Below, one piece after another: positions 1-8,536 of a stretch of DNA of 64,000 nucleotides; the first letter of the stretch is position 1; every line of letters begins with the position of its first letter. Location of the stretch: NCBI GenBank assembly GCA_035495555.1, contig DATJFQ010000082.1, positions 1 through 64,000 of the forward strand, in the 5' to 3' direction. Position numbers and translations under genes: made by a program. Source of the DNA: DATJFQ01 sp035495555 (lineage in GTDB: Bacteria; Acidobacteriota; Vicinamibacteria; Vicinamibacterales; 2-12-FULL-66-21). Under the pieces are notes generated by a model. It had not been told where the DNA came from. It worked only from the letters and a program-made list of their open reading frames with translations, and made no database searches.

Positions 1-660
1 GCGATGGGGGCGAGGACGGGCGCCTCCTTCGCGCGGAGGCGGCTCCTCGTCGACAGTGTTTCCGGCCGCCGAGCACGAAGCGGGCTGTCCGAGCGGGGGC
101 CCCATCGCACAAAAGGCGGATCGGCGCGCGGCGAGAGGCGCGAGGTGCGAGGCGCGAGGCGCGAGGCGCGAGACGCGAGGCGCGAGGCGCGAGGCGCGAG
201 GCGGGAGGCGCGGGAGCGCGACGCATGCCTGGCGATGGGGGCGAGGACGGGCGCCTGCTTCGCGCGGAGGCGGCTCCTCGTCGACAGTCTTTCCGGCCGC
301 CGAGCACGAAGCGGGCTGTCCGAGCGGGGGCCCCATCGCACAAAAGGCGGATCGGCGCGCGGCGAGAGGCGCGAGGTGCGAGGCGAGAGGCGAGAGGCGC
401 GAGGTGCGAGGCGCGGCGCGCGGCGGGAAGTGCGGGAGCGCGACGCCTGACTGGCGATGGGGGCGAGGACGGGCGCCTCCTTCGCGCGGAGGCGGCTCCT
501 CGTCGACAGTGTTTCCGGCCGCCGAGCACGAAGCGGGCTGTCCGAGCGGGGGCACCATCGCAGGGCAAGGCGGATCGGCGCGCGGCGCGAGGGGGAGACG
601 CGAGGCGCGAGGCGGGAGGCGCGAGGCGGGGAGGCGGGGAGGCGGGAGGCGCGGAACTTA
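1..660. repeat. Nested tandem repeat: three ~225-bp units with internal heptamer tracts
   Basis: Three imperfect copies begin at about 4, 235 and 457, giving periods of 231 and 222 bases. Each copy has a conserved ~110-base head, starting GATGGGGGCGAGGACGGG and including an inverted GCGCCTCC/GGAGGCGG pair. It is followed by a purine-rich tail made of the heptamer GCGAGGC repeated with small variants. The array starts at or before the window edge, so the copy number is a minimum. Long open frames run through it in several frames because stop codons are absent from the heptamer. I treat these as artefacts of composition. It ends about 17 bases before the hsp20 terminator. Confidence 0.85.
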
Positions 661-676
661 TGACGTCGCGCCTGTG

Positions 677-704
677 AAAAAAAAGGCGCCGTGAGGCGCC
701 TTTC
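677..704 (-). terminator. Intrinsic terminator of the hsp20 gene
   Basis: Read on the minus strand, the arms GGCGCC and GGCGCC flank a TCAC loop and are followed by eight T residues. The hairpin starts three bases past the hsp20 stop codon. This is one of only two classical hairpin-plus-T-run terminators I see in the window. Confidence 0.85.
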
Positions 705-706
705 TC

Positions 707-1135
707 TCAGGCCACTTCGATCTGCTTCGGTTTTGCGTCCTCGCGCTGCGGAATGCGCACCGTGAGCACGCCATCCTTGTAGGAAGCGGAGATGCGCGAC
801 GGATCGACGGTCGCGGGCAGCGTGAAGGAACGGCTGAACGATCCATATTGCCGCTCGATGCGGTGGAACCGATCCTTGGACGCTTCGTGTTCCGCTCGGC
901 GCTCGCCCTGAAGGGTCAGCGTGCCGTTCTCGAATGTCACGTTGATATCTTCCCGCTTCATGTCCGGCAGCTCCGCCTTGACGACGACCTCATGGTTGTC
1001 GCTCTCGAACACATCGACGGCGGGCACCCACCCACGACCGAACGGCTGGTTGTAGAAGTCCGCAAACATCCGATTGAGGCGGTCGACTTCCATCGACGCC
1101 AGCTCGCGAACGGGATCCCAGCGAACCAGAGTCAT
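707..1135 (-). CDS. Small heat shock protein, Hsp20/alpha-crystallin family
   Basis: This 142-residue protein is an ATP-independent holdase chaperone that binds unfolding proteins in the cytoplasm. It begins MTLVRWDPVREL. The alpha-crystallin domain fills roughly residues 35-135, with the strand VDVFESDNHEVVVKAELPD, the GTLTLQGER turn and a C-terminal VRIP anchor followed by a short tail. The open frame continues upstream, but the ATG at 1135 is preceded by AGGAGGA at good spacing and starts where the family starts. A near-consensus promoter lies just upstream and an intrinsic terminator just downstream, so it is a single-gene unit. A second, divergent Hsp20 gene lies 195 bases away; the two are only distantly similar. 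Confidence 0.95.
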   Translation of the reverse strand: MTLVRWDPVRELASMEVDRLNRMFADFYNQPFGRGWVPAVDVFESDNHEVVVKAELPDMKREDINVTFENGTLTLQGERRAEHEASKDRFHRIERQYGSFSRSFTLPATVDPSRISASYKDGVLTVRIPQREDAKPKQIEVA

Positions 1136-1171
1136 AACGTTTATCCTCCTGGAGGTTGTAGTCACGCCCCA

Positions 1172-1200
1172 AATATAAGCGGCATATGAGCCAATGTCAA
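1172..1200 (-). promoter_or_regulatory. Sigma-70-type promoter of hsp20
   Basis: On the minus strand TTGACA (1195-1200) is followed by a 17-base spacer and TATATT (1172-1177). This is nearly perfect and rare in such GC-rich DNA. I see no CIRCE element around it. Confidence 0.8.
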
Positions 1201-1316
1201 GCACAAGATCTTAGTTTATAAGACTCATATACCCGCGTCAGCCTCTGTCGGCCGGCGCCCCCGTCAACGCGCGCCGGCCACGGCGCGTCTAGTGTCCCGC
1301 GGTCAACAGGCACTGC

Positions 1317-1322
1317 TAGAAT
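1317..1322 (+). promoter_or_regulatory. Candidate -10 box for a leaderless hsp20-like mRNA
   Basis: TAGAAT lies seven bases before the ATG at 1330 and there is no Shine-Dalgarno. Transcription from this box would begin at or next to the start codon. No clear -35 element is seen. Confidence 0.5.
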
Positions 1323-1329
1323 CTGCAGG

Positions 1330-1761
1330 ATGGGGCGGATCTATGTTGAACGCCGCGACCTGCCGGCAGATCTCCGCAGGCTGCTGGACGGCATTTGGGA
1401 CGACGGTGCCAGCCAGGCGGCCACCCCGGCCGAATTCAGCCCTGCCCTCGACGTGGTCGAAACGGCCGACGGCGTCGAACTCGTCATGGACGTGCCAGGG
1501 GTCGCCGCCGCGTCGCTTCAGATCGTCTTCAGCCGCAACGTGCTGATCGTGGCGGGCGAGAAGCTGCCGGCCCGAGAGCAGGCCGGCGCGGCGTTTCACC
1601 TTGCCGAGCGGGGCTTCGGGCGATTTGCCCGCGCCGTCCGGCTCGAGGGTGCCTATGATGCCGGCCGCGCCGAGGCCACGCTGACGGCGGGCGAGCTGCG
1701 CGTCCGTCTTCCGCGCATCGAGGAGCGGCGCGGCCGCGAACTTCGCATCCCCATCCGTTAG
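1330..1761 (+). CDS. Second Hsp20-family protein
   Basis: This 143-residue protein carries an alpha-crystallin domain at about residues 38-140 (ALDVVETADGVELVMDVPGV, then LIVAGEK and LRVRLPRI). It lacks the C-terminal tail with the I-x-I anchor seen in many holdases and ends just after RIPIR. It is divergent from the hsp20 at 707-1135 and lies one base before the ymdB-like gene, so it may head that operon. It probably acts as a chaperone or co-chaperone. The sequence does not show whether it oligomerises with its neighbour. Confidence 0.88.
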   Translation: MGRIYVERRDLPADLRRLLDGIWDDGASQAATPAEFSPALDVVETADGVELVMDVPGVAAASLQIVFSRNVLIVAGEKLPAREQAGAAFHLAERGFGRFARAVRLEGAYDAGRAEATLTAGELRVRLPRIEERRGRELRIPIR

Positions 1762-1762
1762 C

Positions 1763-2584
1763 ATGCGTACCCTCTTCATCGGCGACATCTTCGGCCGTCC
1801 CGGGCGCGACATCGTCCGTCGCGCGCTGCCGGCGCTCATCGAGCGCGAATCGCTCGATTTCGTGATCGCGAACGTCGAGAACGCGGCCGCTGGTTTCGGG
1901 ATCACCGGCGACATCGCCGACACGATTCTCAGTTACGGCGTCGACGCGATGACGACGGGAAACCACGTCTGGGACAAGAAAGAAGTCCTCGACTACATCC
2001 CTCGGCAGCCCAAGCTGCTGCGGCCGGCCAACTTCCCCGCCGGCGTGCCTGGACGCGGAAGCTATCTCGGTCGAACGCGCACCGGCGAGCCGATCGGTGT
2101 CATCAACATCATGGGCCGCATCTTCATGCAGCCGCTGGACGACCCCTTCGCCGTCGTCCTGAAGGAAATCGATGCCCTGCGCGCGAAGGCGCGCGTGATC
2201 ATCGTCGACTTTCACGCGGAAGCCACGTCCGAGAAGGTGGCCATGGCCTGGCATCTCGATGGCCGCGTCACAGGCGTGTTCGGCACGCACACGCACGTGC
2301 AGACCGCAGACGATCGGATCCTGCCGAAGGGCACCGCCGCGATCACCGATGCCGGGATGACGGGCCCGCACGATTCGATCATCGGCGTCGTGACCGACGC
2401 GGCGCTGGGCCGCTTTCTCACGTCGATGCCCGCGAGGTTCGAGCCGGCGACCGGGCCCGCACGGCTGAATGCCGTCATCGTGACGGCCGATCGCGCCACT
2501 GGCCGCGCGACGTCCATCGAGCGGCTGAACCTCTCGGCCGCCGACGTCGAAACCCTGGCGGCCAGCGTTCCGGCGGAGCGTTGA
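1763..2584 (+). CDS. ymdB: YmdB-family metallophosphoesterase
   Basis: This 273-residue protein belongs to the family known for hydrolysing 2',3'-cyclic nucleotides (TIGR00282/YmdB). The dinuclear metal site motifs are present: GDIFGRPGRD near the N-terminus (D8), ENAA at 39-42, GNH at 66-68, H151 in FHAEATSEK and THTH at 175-178. Length matches the family. It starts one base after the upstream Hsp20 stop and overlaps the next gene by four bases, so it is translationally coupled. In other bacteria ymdB often sits beside rny; here rny is 17 kb away. The function assignment rests on family resemblance. Confidence 0.93.
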   Translation: MRTLFIGDIFGRPGRDIVRRALPALIERESLDFVIANVENAAAGFGITGDIADTILSYGVDAMTTGNHVWDKKEVLDYIPRQPKLLRPANFPAGVPGRGSYLGRTRTGEPIGVINIMGRIFMQPLDDPFAVVLKEIDALRAKARVIIVDFHAEATSEKVAMAWHLDGRVTGVFGTHTHVQTADDRILPKGTAAITDAGMTGPHDSIIGVVTDAALGRFLTSMPARFEPATGPARLNAVIVTADRATGRATSIERLNLSAADVETLAASVPAER

Positions 2585-4017
2585 CGCGCGTGTCCGATCT
2601 GTTCGATCTCCCGTTCGAAGAATCCGACCGATGGCCACCCGACGACGACCTGCTCGCGGAGCCGCCGGCTCGTGTCACCGCCGAACGCCGCGTCGTCACG
2701 GTGTCGGAGCTGACGGCGGCGATCCGGCGTCAGCTCGAAACGGGGTTCGGCGATCTCTGGGTCGAAGGGGAGATCTCGAATTGCCGGCTCTGGAACACCG
2801 GCATCCTTTATTTCACGCTCAAAGACGACGGCGCGCAGCTCAAGGCCGTCATGTTCCGGACCGCCGTCCGCTACCTCCGATTCAAGCCGGAGGACGGACT
2901 GCACGTCGTCGCACGGGGTCGGCTTGGGTTATACGAGCCGAAGGGGGAATACCAACTCGTCTGCGAGCACCTCGAACCGAAGGGTCTGGGTGCGCTGCAG
3001 CTCGCCTTCGAGCAGCTCAAGAAAAAGCTGCAGGCCGAAGGGCTGTTTGATCGCAGCCGGAAACGGCCGCTGCCGGCGTTCCCGACGCGCATCGGGATCG
3101 TGACGTCGCTTGATGGAGCGGCGGTCCGGGACATTCTGAAGGTCCTCAGCCGGCGCGCGCCGAACGCGAGCGTGGTGATTCGCCCGGCACGCGTGCAGGG
3201 CGACGGTGCCGCGGAAGATGTGACGCGCGCGCTGCGAGCGCTCGGCCGGTTACGAGACGTCGACGTGATCATCGTCGCGCGCGGCGGGGGCTCGGTCGAA
3301 GATTTGTGGGCGTTCAACGAAGAGCGCGTCGCACGGGCGATCGCGGCATGCCCGGTGCCGGTCATTTCCGGCGTCGGTCACGAAGTGGACTTCACGATTG
3401 CGGACTTCGTGGCGGACGTCCGGGCGCCGACACCGTCGGCGGCGGCCGAAGTGGTCGTGGCGGCGACGAGCGAATTCTGCACGCGCATCGACCGATTGTC
3501 GGCGCGGCTTCGCGCGGCCGTTCACGCGGACGTGCAGCGCCGGCGCACGCGCGTACAGATGCTCGCGGCTGGCCGTGGTGTTACCGGCGTCCAGACGCGC
3601 GTCGCGATGCGTGGCCGCGACGCGGCGGAACTCGATCATCAGCTTCGCGCCGCGATGCGAACAGCGCTGGCGGCGCGGATCCGCCGGTCCACGGCGCTGC
3701 GGCAGCGGCTCGAGCAGCGGGACCTTGCGCGGCGCCTTGCGGCGATCCGCACGCGGATCGCCAGCGCCGACGCGAAGCTGCAGGCGGCCGTGCGCCGTGT
3801 GCAGCATCGCTCGGACGCCGCCCTGCGGATCCTGACCGGACGTCTGGACACGCTGAGCCCGCTTGCGGTACTGGCGCGGGGCTACGCCGTGTGCTGGACG
3901 GAGGATCGGACCGCGATCGTACGCGACGCGGCCGCGGTGTCCGCCGGCGATCGCGTGCAGGTGACGCTTGCCCGCGGCGAGATCGACTGCCGGGTGGAGG
4001 CGAAACGCGGTGAATAG
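2581..4017 (+). CDS. xseA: Exodeoxyribonuclease VII large subunit
   Basis: XseA with XseB forms exonuclease VII, which degrades single-stranded DNA from both ends into oligonucleotides. The 478-residue protein has an N-terminal OB fold (about 35-140, VEGEISNCRLWNTGILYFTL) and the catalytic XseA domain with RIGIVTS, ARGGGSVEDLWAFNEE and ISGVGHEVDFTIADFVAD. A long helical region follows, then the terminal LARGYAV segment. The start is uncertain. TTG at 2581 overlaps the previous stop as TTGA, while GTG at 2590 would also work. The small subunit lies 96 bases downstream. Confidence 0.96.
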   Translation: MTRVSDLFDLPFEESDRWPPDDDLLAEPPARVTAERRVVTVSELTAAIRRQLETGFGDLWVEGEISNCRLWNTGILYFTLKDDGAQLKAVMFRTAVRYLRFKPEDGLHVVARGRLGLYEPKGEYQLVCEHLEPKGLGALQLAFEQLKKKLQAEGLFDRSRKRPLPAFPTRIGIVTSLDGAAVRDILKVLSRRAPNASVVIRPARVQGDGAAEDVTRALRALGRLRDVDVIIVARGGGSVEDLWAFNEERVARAIAACPVPVISGVGHEVDFTIADFVADVRAPTPSAAAEVVVAATSEFCTRIDRLSARLRAAVHADVQRRRTRVQMLAAGRGVTGVQTRVAMRGRDAAELDHQLRAAMRTALAARIRRSTALRQRLEQRDLARRLAAIRTRIASADAKLQAAVRRVQHRSDAALRILTGRLDTLSPLAVLARGYAVCWTEDRTAIVRDAAAVSAGDRVQVTLARGEIDCRVEAKRGE

Positions 4018-4113
4018 CATTGAGAGGTCAGGCGTCGGGATCCGGAGCGGCTGCAGTCCGAGTTCGGTATTCTGAATTCCGCATTTTTCGTCGGCTCGCC
4101 CGCAAGGAGAACC

Positions 4114-4362
4114 GTGGACTCTACGATCAAAGACTTCGAAAGTGCGATCGCCGAGCTCGAGACGATCGTCAAGACGCTCGAAGCCGGCGACCTGGCGCTC
4201 GAGAAGTCGCTGGCGCTCTTCGAACGCGGCGTGCAGTTGTCGCGCTTCTGCCACGCGCAGCTCGAGGAAGCGGAGCGCCGCATCGAGATCCTCACGGAGC
4301 GCGGCGATATCCGCCCCGCGCCTGCGGCGCTCGGCTCGGACGAGCCCGAGCGCAGCCGATGA
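4114..4362 (+). CDS. xseB: Exodeoxyribonuclease VII small subunit
   Basis: This 82-residue two-helix protein is the XseB partner of the upstream large subunit. The family signature is clear: FESAIAELETIVKTLEAGDL, then LEKSLALFERGVQL and LEEAERRIEIL. It starts with GTG at 4114 behind an AAGGAGA ribosome binding site, and its TGA overlaps the ATG of the next gene. Confidence 0.95.
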   Translation: MDSTIKDFESAIAELETIVKTLEAGDLALEKSLALFERGVQLSRFCHAQLEEAERRIEILTERGDIRPAPAALGSDEPERSR

Positions 4363-5288
4363 GCAACGCGGCGTGGGTCGAGGCCGCGCGCCGCGACGTC
4401 GAAGCTGCGCTCGCGCGGTACCTGCCAGGCCCACCCGCGTGCCCGGCACGTGTCGCCGACGCGATGCGGTACAGCCTCCTCGCCGGCGGGAAGCGCCTCC
4501 GCCCGATCCTCGCGATCGCGGCGGCCGAAGCCGTCGCGGAGCGCCTCGGGACCGACCACGCCCACGCCCGCGCGCTCGCGCTGCCGGCGGCGTGCGCGCT
4601 CGAATTCGTCCACACCTACTCGCTCGTTCACGACGACCTTCCCGCCATGGACGACGACACGCTGCGCCGCGGACGGCCGACCAACCATGTCGTCTTCGGG
4701 GAGGGGCTGGCGATCCTCGCCGGTGATGCGCTCCTGACCGAAGCCTTCGCGCTCCTCGCGCGCGAGCCCGACGAAACGAAGCTGGACGACGAGGACCTCG
4801 TCGCCAGGAAGCTGCACGCCATACGAACGATTGCCGACGCTGCCGGCGCGTGCGGCATGGTCGGGGGGCAGGCGATCGATCTGGAGGCGGCGGGGAGCGG
4901 CGCGGCCTTCGACGCTGACGGCCTGCGCGCGATGCACGCGCGGAAGACGGGTGCGCTGATCCGCGCGTCGGCGGTGGCCGGCGCAATTATGGCGGGTGCC
5001 GGTCCACCGCAGTTGGACGCGGTCGGACGCTACGCGGCCGAACTGGGCCTCGCCTTTCAGATCGTCGACGACATCCTGGACGTGGAAGGCGCGTCATCGG
5101 CGCTTGGCAAGACGGCCGGGAAGGATGCTGCCGCGCGCAAGCCCACGTACCCGGCGCTGTTCGGGCTCGACGCGTCGCGCGCGATGGCCGCCGCGTGCAT
5201 CGACCGCGCGCTCCAGGCGCTGGACTCCGCGGCGATCGGGGGGCAGCTTCCCGGGTTTGCGCGGCTGGTGGTCGATCGAAGCCATTGA
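4359..5288 (+). CDS. ispA: Polyprenyl synthetase, probably farnesyl/geranylgeranyl diphosphate synthase
   Basis: This 309-residue cytosolic enzyme condenses isopentenyl diphosphate with allylic diphosphates to make prenyl chains. It has GGKRLRP at 43-49, the first aspartate-rich motif DDLPAMDDD at 92-100 and the second motif within FQIVDDILD near the C-terminal third. It starts with ATG 4359, overlapping the xseB stop by four bases. The frame is open further upstream, but that extension does not resemble the family. The position after xseB is the classic one for ispA. Chain length cannot be read from sequence alone. Confidence 0.94.
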   Translation: MSNAAWVEAARRDVEAALARYLPGPPACPARVADAMRYSLLAGGKRLRPILAIAAAEAVAERLGTDHAHARALALPAACALEFVHTYSLVHDDLPAMDDDTLRRGRPTNHVVFGEGLAILAGDALLTEAFALLAREPDETKLDDEDLVARKLHAIRTIADAAGACGMVGGQAIDLEAAGSGAAFDADGLRAMHARKTGALIRASAVAGAIMAGAGPPQLDAVGRYAAELGLAFQIVDDILDVEGASSALGKTAGKDAAARKPTYPALFGLDASRAMAAACIDRALQALDSAAIGGQLPGFARLVVDRSH

Positions 5289-6031
5289 GCAGACGCGAAC
5301 GGCTCGACGTGCTCGTCGTCGAACGCGGCCTCGCCGCGTCGCGCGAGCGCGCACGAGCCTTGATTCTCGCGGGCCAGGTACGCGTCGACGGCGGTGTCGT
5401 CACGAAGGCGGGAACACCAGTTGCCGCTGACGCCGCGATCGACCTGTTGCAGCCCGATCATCCGTATGTGAGCCGCGGCGGGGTGAAGCTCGCGCACGCG
5501 CTCGAGGCCTTCGGGATCGATCCCGCCGGCTCGACAGCGCTCGATGTCGGCGCCTCCACAGGCGGGTTCACCGACGTGCTGCTGCGGCGCGGCGCCAGGC
5601 ATGTCGTCGCGCTCGACGTCGGCCACGGCCAGATCGACTGGTCGCTGCGTACGGATCCGCGCGTCACCGTCCTCGAGCGTGTGAACGCCCGCGCCGTGAC
5701 CGCCGACCGGCTGCCGCTCGAGTTCCGCGCGTTCGATCTGGTCACGATGGACCTGTCCTTCATCTCCCTGAAACAGGTGCTGCCAGCGGTGGCGCCGCTG
5801 CTGAAGCCGGGCGCGTCGCTCGTCGCCCTGGTGAAGCCGCAGTTCGAAGCGGGGCGCCGCGAGGTCGGCAAAGGGGGAATCGTGTCGGATCCGGCCGTTC
5901 AGGCGCGTGTGGTGGAGGATGTGGCGGGCGCGGCCGATACACTAGGATTGAGCCGCGTCGCCACCATCGAGTCGCCGATCACCGGGGCCGAAGGCAACCG
6001 CGAGTTCTTCCTGCATCTGCGTCGCCCATGA
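5285..6031 (+). CDS. tlyA: TlyA-family RNA methyltransferase (S4 plus FtsJ-like domain)
   Basis: This 248-residue protein pairs an N-terminal S4 RNA-binding domain (about 1-65, RLDVLVVERGLAASRERARALI) with a SAM-dependent methyltransferase domain containing LDVGASTGGFTDVLL and VTMDLSFISL. Members 2'-O-methylate rRNA, and some were first described as haemolysins. The start is taken as TTG 5285, which overlaps the previous stop as TTGA and begins the S4 domain correctly. The upstream open frame is only the prenyltransferase gene read in another frame. It overlaps nadK by four bases. Confidence 0.93.
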   Translation: MSRRERLDVLVVERGLAASRERARALILAGQVRVDGGVVTKAGTPVAADAAIDLLQPDHPYVSRGGVKLAHALEAFGIDPAGSTALDVGASTGGFTDVLLRRGARHVVALDVGHGQIDWSLRTDPRVTVLERVNARAVTADRLPLEFRAFDLVTMDLSFISLKQVLPAVAPLLKPGASLVALVKPQFEAGRREVGKGGIVSDPAVQARVVEDVAGAADTLGLSRVATIESPITGAEGNREFFLHLRRP

Positions 6032-6906
6032 GTCATATCACCCGCGTCGGCCTGATCGCCAAGCGTCACCTCGACGCCGCCGCAGGCGTCCTCGCCGAGC
6101 TCGCCGGGTGGCTGCAGGCGCGCAATATCCGCGCGGTCTTCGAGACGCAAACGGCGCGGCTCGCCGGTGTGCCGCCGGACTGGCCCACCAGCTCGCGCGA
6201 CGATCTCCCCGGCCAGTGCGACCTCGTCGTGCTGCTCGGAGGCGACGGCACGCTCATCGGGATGGCAGGCCGCATCGCGAGCGCCGGCGCGACCGTGCCG
6301 ATCCTGGGCGTCAACTTCGGCAGCCTGGGTTTTCTGACGGAAATCACGCTTGACGAGCTGTTCCCCTCGCTCGAGGCCGTCCTCGCGGGTGCGGCCGCGA
6401 TCGAACGGCGGCCGATGCTGACGGCACGGACGGTCCGCAGCGACCAGCCGTTCGCCGAGCACACCGTGCTCAACGACATCGTGATCACCAAGGGTGCGCT
6501 GTCGCGGATCATCGAGATGACGATCACGGTCGGCGGCGACGCCATGACGCGCGTACGCGCCGATGGGCTGATCGTCGCGACGCCCACGGGATCGACGGCC
6601 TACAACCTCGCGGCCGGCGGGCCTATCGTGCATCCCGCCGTCGACGCGGTCCTGCTCACGCCAATCGCGCCGCACACGCTGACCAACCGCCCGATCGTGA
6701 TCCCCGCCGATGCGGAGGTGCTCGTCCGCCCGATCATGGATACGCAGGACGAAGTGTTCGTCACCTTCGACGGCCAGTCGGGTTTTCCCCTCGCGGCCAA
6801 CGACGTCGTCCACATCCGCCGCGCGCGCCAGGCGCTGCTGCTCGTCAAGTCCGCCAATCGCACGTACTTCGACGTGTTGCGCCAGAAGCTGAAATGGGGA
6901 GGGTAG
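6028..6906 (+). CDS. nadK: NAD kinase
   Basis: NadK phosphorylates NAD to NADP. The 292-residue protein has the GGDGT motif at 71-75, followed by GVNFGSLGFLTE, NDIVITKG and the conserved DGLIVATPTGSTAYNLAAGG segment. Length is normal. It starts with ATGA overlapping the tlyA stop and is the last gene of the ymdB-xseAB-ispA-tlyA-nadK operon. A palindromic word-repeat array lies just past its stop, facing the convergent mltG gene. Confidence 0.96.
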   Translation: MSHITRVGLIAKRHLDAAAGVLAELAGWLQARNIRAVFETQTARLAGVPPDWPTSSRDDLPGQCDLVVLLGGDGTLIGMAGRIASAGATVPILGVNFGSLGFLTEITLDELFPSLEAVLAGAAAIERRPMLTARTVRSDQPFAEHTVLNDIVITKGALSRIIEMTITVGGDAMTRVRADGLIVATPTGSTAYNLAAGGPIVHPAVDAVLLTPIAPHTLTNRPIVIPADAEVLVRPIMDTQDEVFVTFDGQSGFPLAANDVVHIRRARQALLLVKSANRTYFDVLRQKLKWGG

Positions 6907-6917
6907 GGGGCCAATCA

Positions 6918-7021
6918 AAATAACTACGCAATTACACAACTCCCAACTACGCAACAATTCCCAACTACGCAACAGATTTTCCTTACTTTGAGTAGTTGAG
7001 CGTTGCGAAGTCGTGTAGTTA
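6918..7021. repeat. Word/anti-word repeat array between convergent nadK and mltG
   Basis: Left of centre the word AACTACGCAA occurs three times, with AACTCCC variants. Right of centre come reverse-complement pieces (GAGTAGTTGAG, GTTGCGAAG, GTAGTTAT). The halves can pair into one long imperfect hairpin. The mltG stop codon (TTA on the plus strand at 7019-7021) lies in the right arm. It may act as a bidirectional terminator. Confidence 0.7.
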
Positions 7022-8059
7022 TCTTGTATTCCCCCCCGCCTTGCGGCGGTCGCGAAAAAACTTCTTTTGAAATTCCTCTACATTCCTGTTGTGTTCTTCC
7101 AGCGTCGTCGCGAACGCGTGCGTGCCGTCGTTGCGGCTCACAAAATAGAGGTATGGCACGCGGGCCGGGTCTGCGGCGGCCGCGAGTGAGCTGCGGCCGG
7201 GATTCGCGATCGGACCGGGAGGCAGGCCTGCGTAGCGATACGTGTTGTACGGCGAATCGAACATCAGGTTCTCTCGCGTGAGATTGCCGGTATAGCGTCC
7301 CGCTCGCTCGAGCGCGTAAATGACCGTCGGATCGCATTGCAGGCCCATGCCGATCGCGAGGCGGTTCGAATACACAGCGGCGACCAGCGGCCGCTCCGCC
7401 GGATTCCCGGTTTCCTTCTCGACGATCGACGCAAGCGTCACGAGCTGCCGCACCCCAAGGCCGCGTGACGCAGCCTGCTGCCGAATCTGCGGCGTCAGCG
7501 CCTTTTCGAACCCCGCCACCATGCGCGACACGAGCTGATCCGCGGTCGCGCTTCTCGGGAGCGTGTACGTGTCGGGAAACAGATACCCTTCGAGGTCTTC
7601 AGCCGATGGATCGATCGAGGAGATGAGCGACGTATTGCGCGCGGCCTTCAGAAAGGCGTCGGCCGTGCCGAACCCCTTCTGCGCGTACAAATCCGCCATC
7701 TGCCGCATGGTCCAGCCTTCGGGAAAGGTGATGGGCCGCAGATAGACCTCGCCGCGCGCCAGTTTGTCGACGACCTGACGTGCCGAGACGGCGTGATCGA
7801 ATCGGTACTCACCCGCCTGCAGACGCCGTCCTTCACCTGTCATCCAGACCGCGAGGCGGAAAGTCGTCGTGTTGCGAACGACGCCGGCCTGTGTGAGGCG
7901 ACGCGCGATCCCGGCCGGACCTGCGCCTTGCGGGATCTCGACGAACTGCTCCGCCCCTTCATAGCCTTTGTACGCGCGATTGACGCCCGTCACCAGCCAC
8001 GCGGCAACACCCGCGCAGACGAGGACAAGGACGACGAACGCGAGAAGAAGGCGTTTCAC
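7019..8059 (-). CDS. mltG: Endolytic murein transglycosylase MltG (YceG-like)
   Basis: MltG cleaves nascent peptidoglycan strands and is thought to set glycan chain length. The 346-residue protein has one N-terminal membrane helix (VKRLLLAFVVLVLVCAGVAAWL), then a LysM-like region and the YceG catalytic domain with VTLASIVEKETG, which contains the catalytic Glu. NRLAIGMGLQCDPTVIYAL follows. The start is GTG 8059, overlapping the ruvX stop as GTGA. The open frame continues upstream only as ruvX out of frame. The stop codon lies inside a repeat array. Confidence 0.93.
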   Translation of the reverse strand: MKRLLLAFVVLVLVCAGVAAWLVTGVNRAYKGYEGAEQFVEIPQGAGPAGIARRLTQAGVVRNTTTFRLAVWMTGEGRRLQAGEYRFDHAVSARQVVDKLARGEVYLRPITFPEGWTMRQMADLYAQKGFGTADAFLKAARNTSLISSIDPSAEDLEGYLFPDTYTLPRSATADQLVSRMVAGFEKALTPQIRQQAASRGLGVRQLVTLASIVEKETGNPAERPLVAAVYSNRLAIGMGLQCDPTVIYALERAGRYTGNLTRENLMFDSPYNTYRYAGLPPGPIANPGRSSLAAAADPARVPYLYFVSRNDGTHAFATTLEEHNRNVEEFQKKFFRDRRKAGGNTR

Positions 8060-8496
8060 CTGGAGTGCTGATGATCGAGATAGTCCTGCAGGATCAAGGT
8101 TGCGGCCATCTGGTCGACCCGCGCCTTGCGCTTCCACCAGTCCGGTTCACGCTGCGCGAGCAACGCGTCCGCCTCGTGGCTCGTGAGGCGTTCGTCCTGC
8201 AGCACGATCGGAAGCGAGGTCTGCGTCGCGAGCAGGGACGAGAGCGCGCGCACCCGCGCGGTCTGTTCGTTCGGGTCGCCGTTCAGCCGCCGCGGCAGGC
8301 CGATGACGATGATGCCGACGCGTTCCGCGTCCTGGTCGAGCGCCATCACCTCGGAGACGATGCGTGCCGCGGCGCGGTCGAGATTGGCATCGTTGGCGAG
8401 GGTCTTCCATGGAGACGCGAGCAGGCCCGTCGGGTCCGACAGCGCAAGGCCGATGCGCCGCTCGCCGTAATCGATGCCCAGCGCCCGCACGAGCAC
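8056..8496 (-). CDS. ruvX: Putative pre-16S rRNA nuclease / Holliday junction resolvase-like RuvX (YqgF)
   Basis: This 146-residue RNase H-fold protein begins VLVRALGIDYGERRIGLALSDPTG, with the first catalytic Asp in GIDYG. It continues with IVIGLPRRLNG, VLQDERLTSHEA and the terminal AATLILQDYLD. The family matures 16S rRNA ends. The start could be GTG 8496 or GTG 8490. It overlaps mltG, a common pairing. The divergent EnvC-like gene begins 40 bases away. Confidence 0.93.
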   Translation of the reverse strand: MLVRALGIDYGERRIGLALSDPTGLLASPWKTLANDANLDRAAARIVSEVMALDQDAERVGIIVIGLPRRLNGDPNEQTARVRALSSLLATQTSLPIVLQDERLTSHEADALLAQREPDWWKRKARVDQMAATLILQDYLDHQHSR

Positions 8497-8519
8497 AGGG
8501 TAGCATCACTCCAAGCGGG

Positions 8520-8525
8520 TATAAT
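8520..8525 (+). promoter_or_regulatory. Consensus -10 box before the EnvC-like gene
   Basis: A perfect TATAAT ends 11 bases before the ATG at 8537, and no ribosome binding site is visible. The mRNA would carry only a few untranslated bases. No good -35 is seen. Confidence 0.6.
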
Positions 8526-8536
8526 TCCAGGACCCC

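Noticed and set aside
4..694. Three overlapping open frames of 148-212 codons in the first 700 bases
   Set aside because: They lie in tandem repeats of a stop-free heptamer, have Arg/Ala/Gly-only composition and no ribosome sites.
1136..1204. Longer hsp20 beginning at 1204
   Set aside because: The extension covers the -10 region of the promoter and the ribosome site, so it cannot be translated from that promoter.
3250..4986. 578-codon minus-strand open frame across xseA, xseB and the prenyltransferase gene
   Set aside because: Low-complexity Arg/Ala-rich shadow of three strongly supported genes.
6918..7021. CRISPR array
   Set aside because: The repeats are too short and imperfect, there are no unique spacers of constant length, and no cas gene is present.
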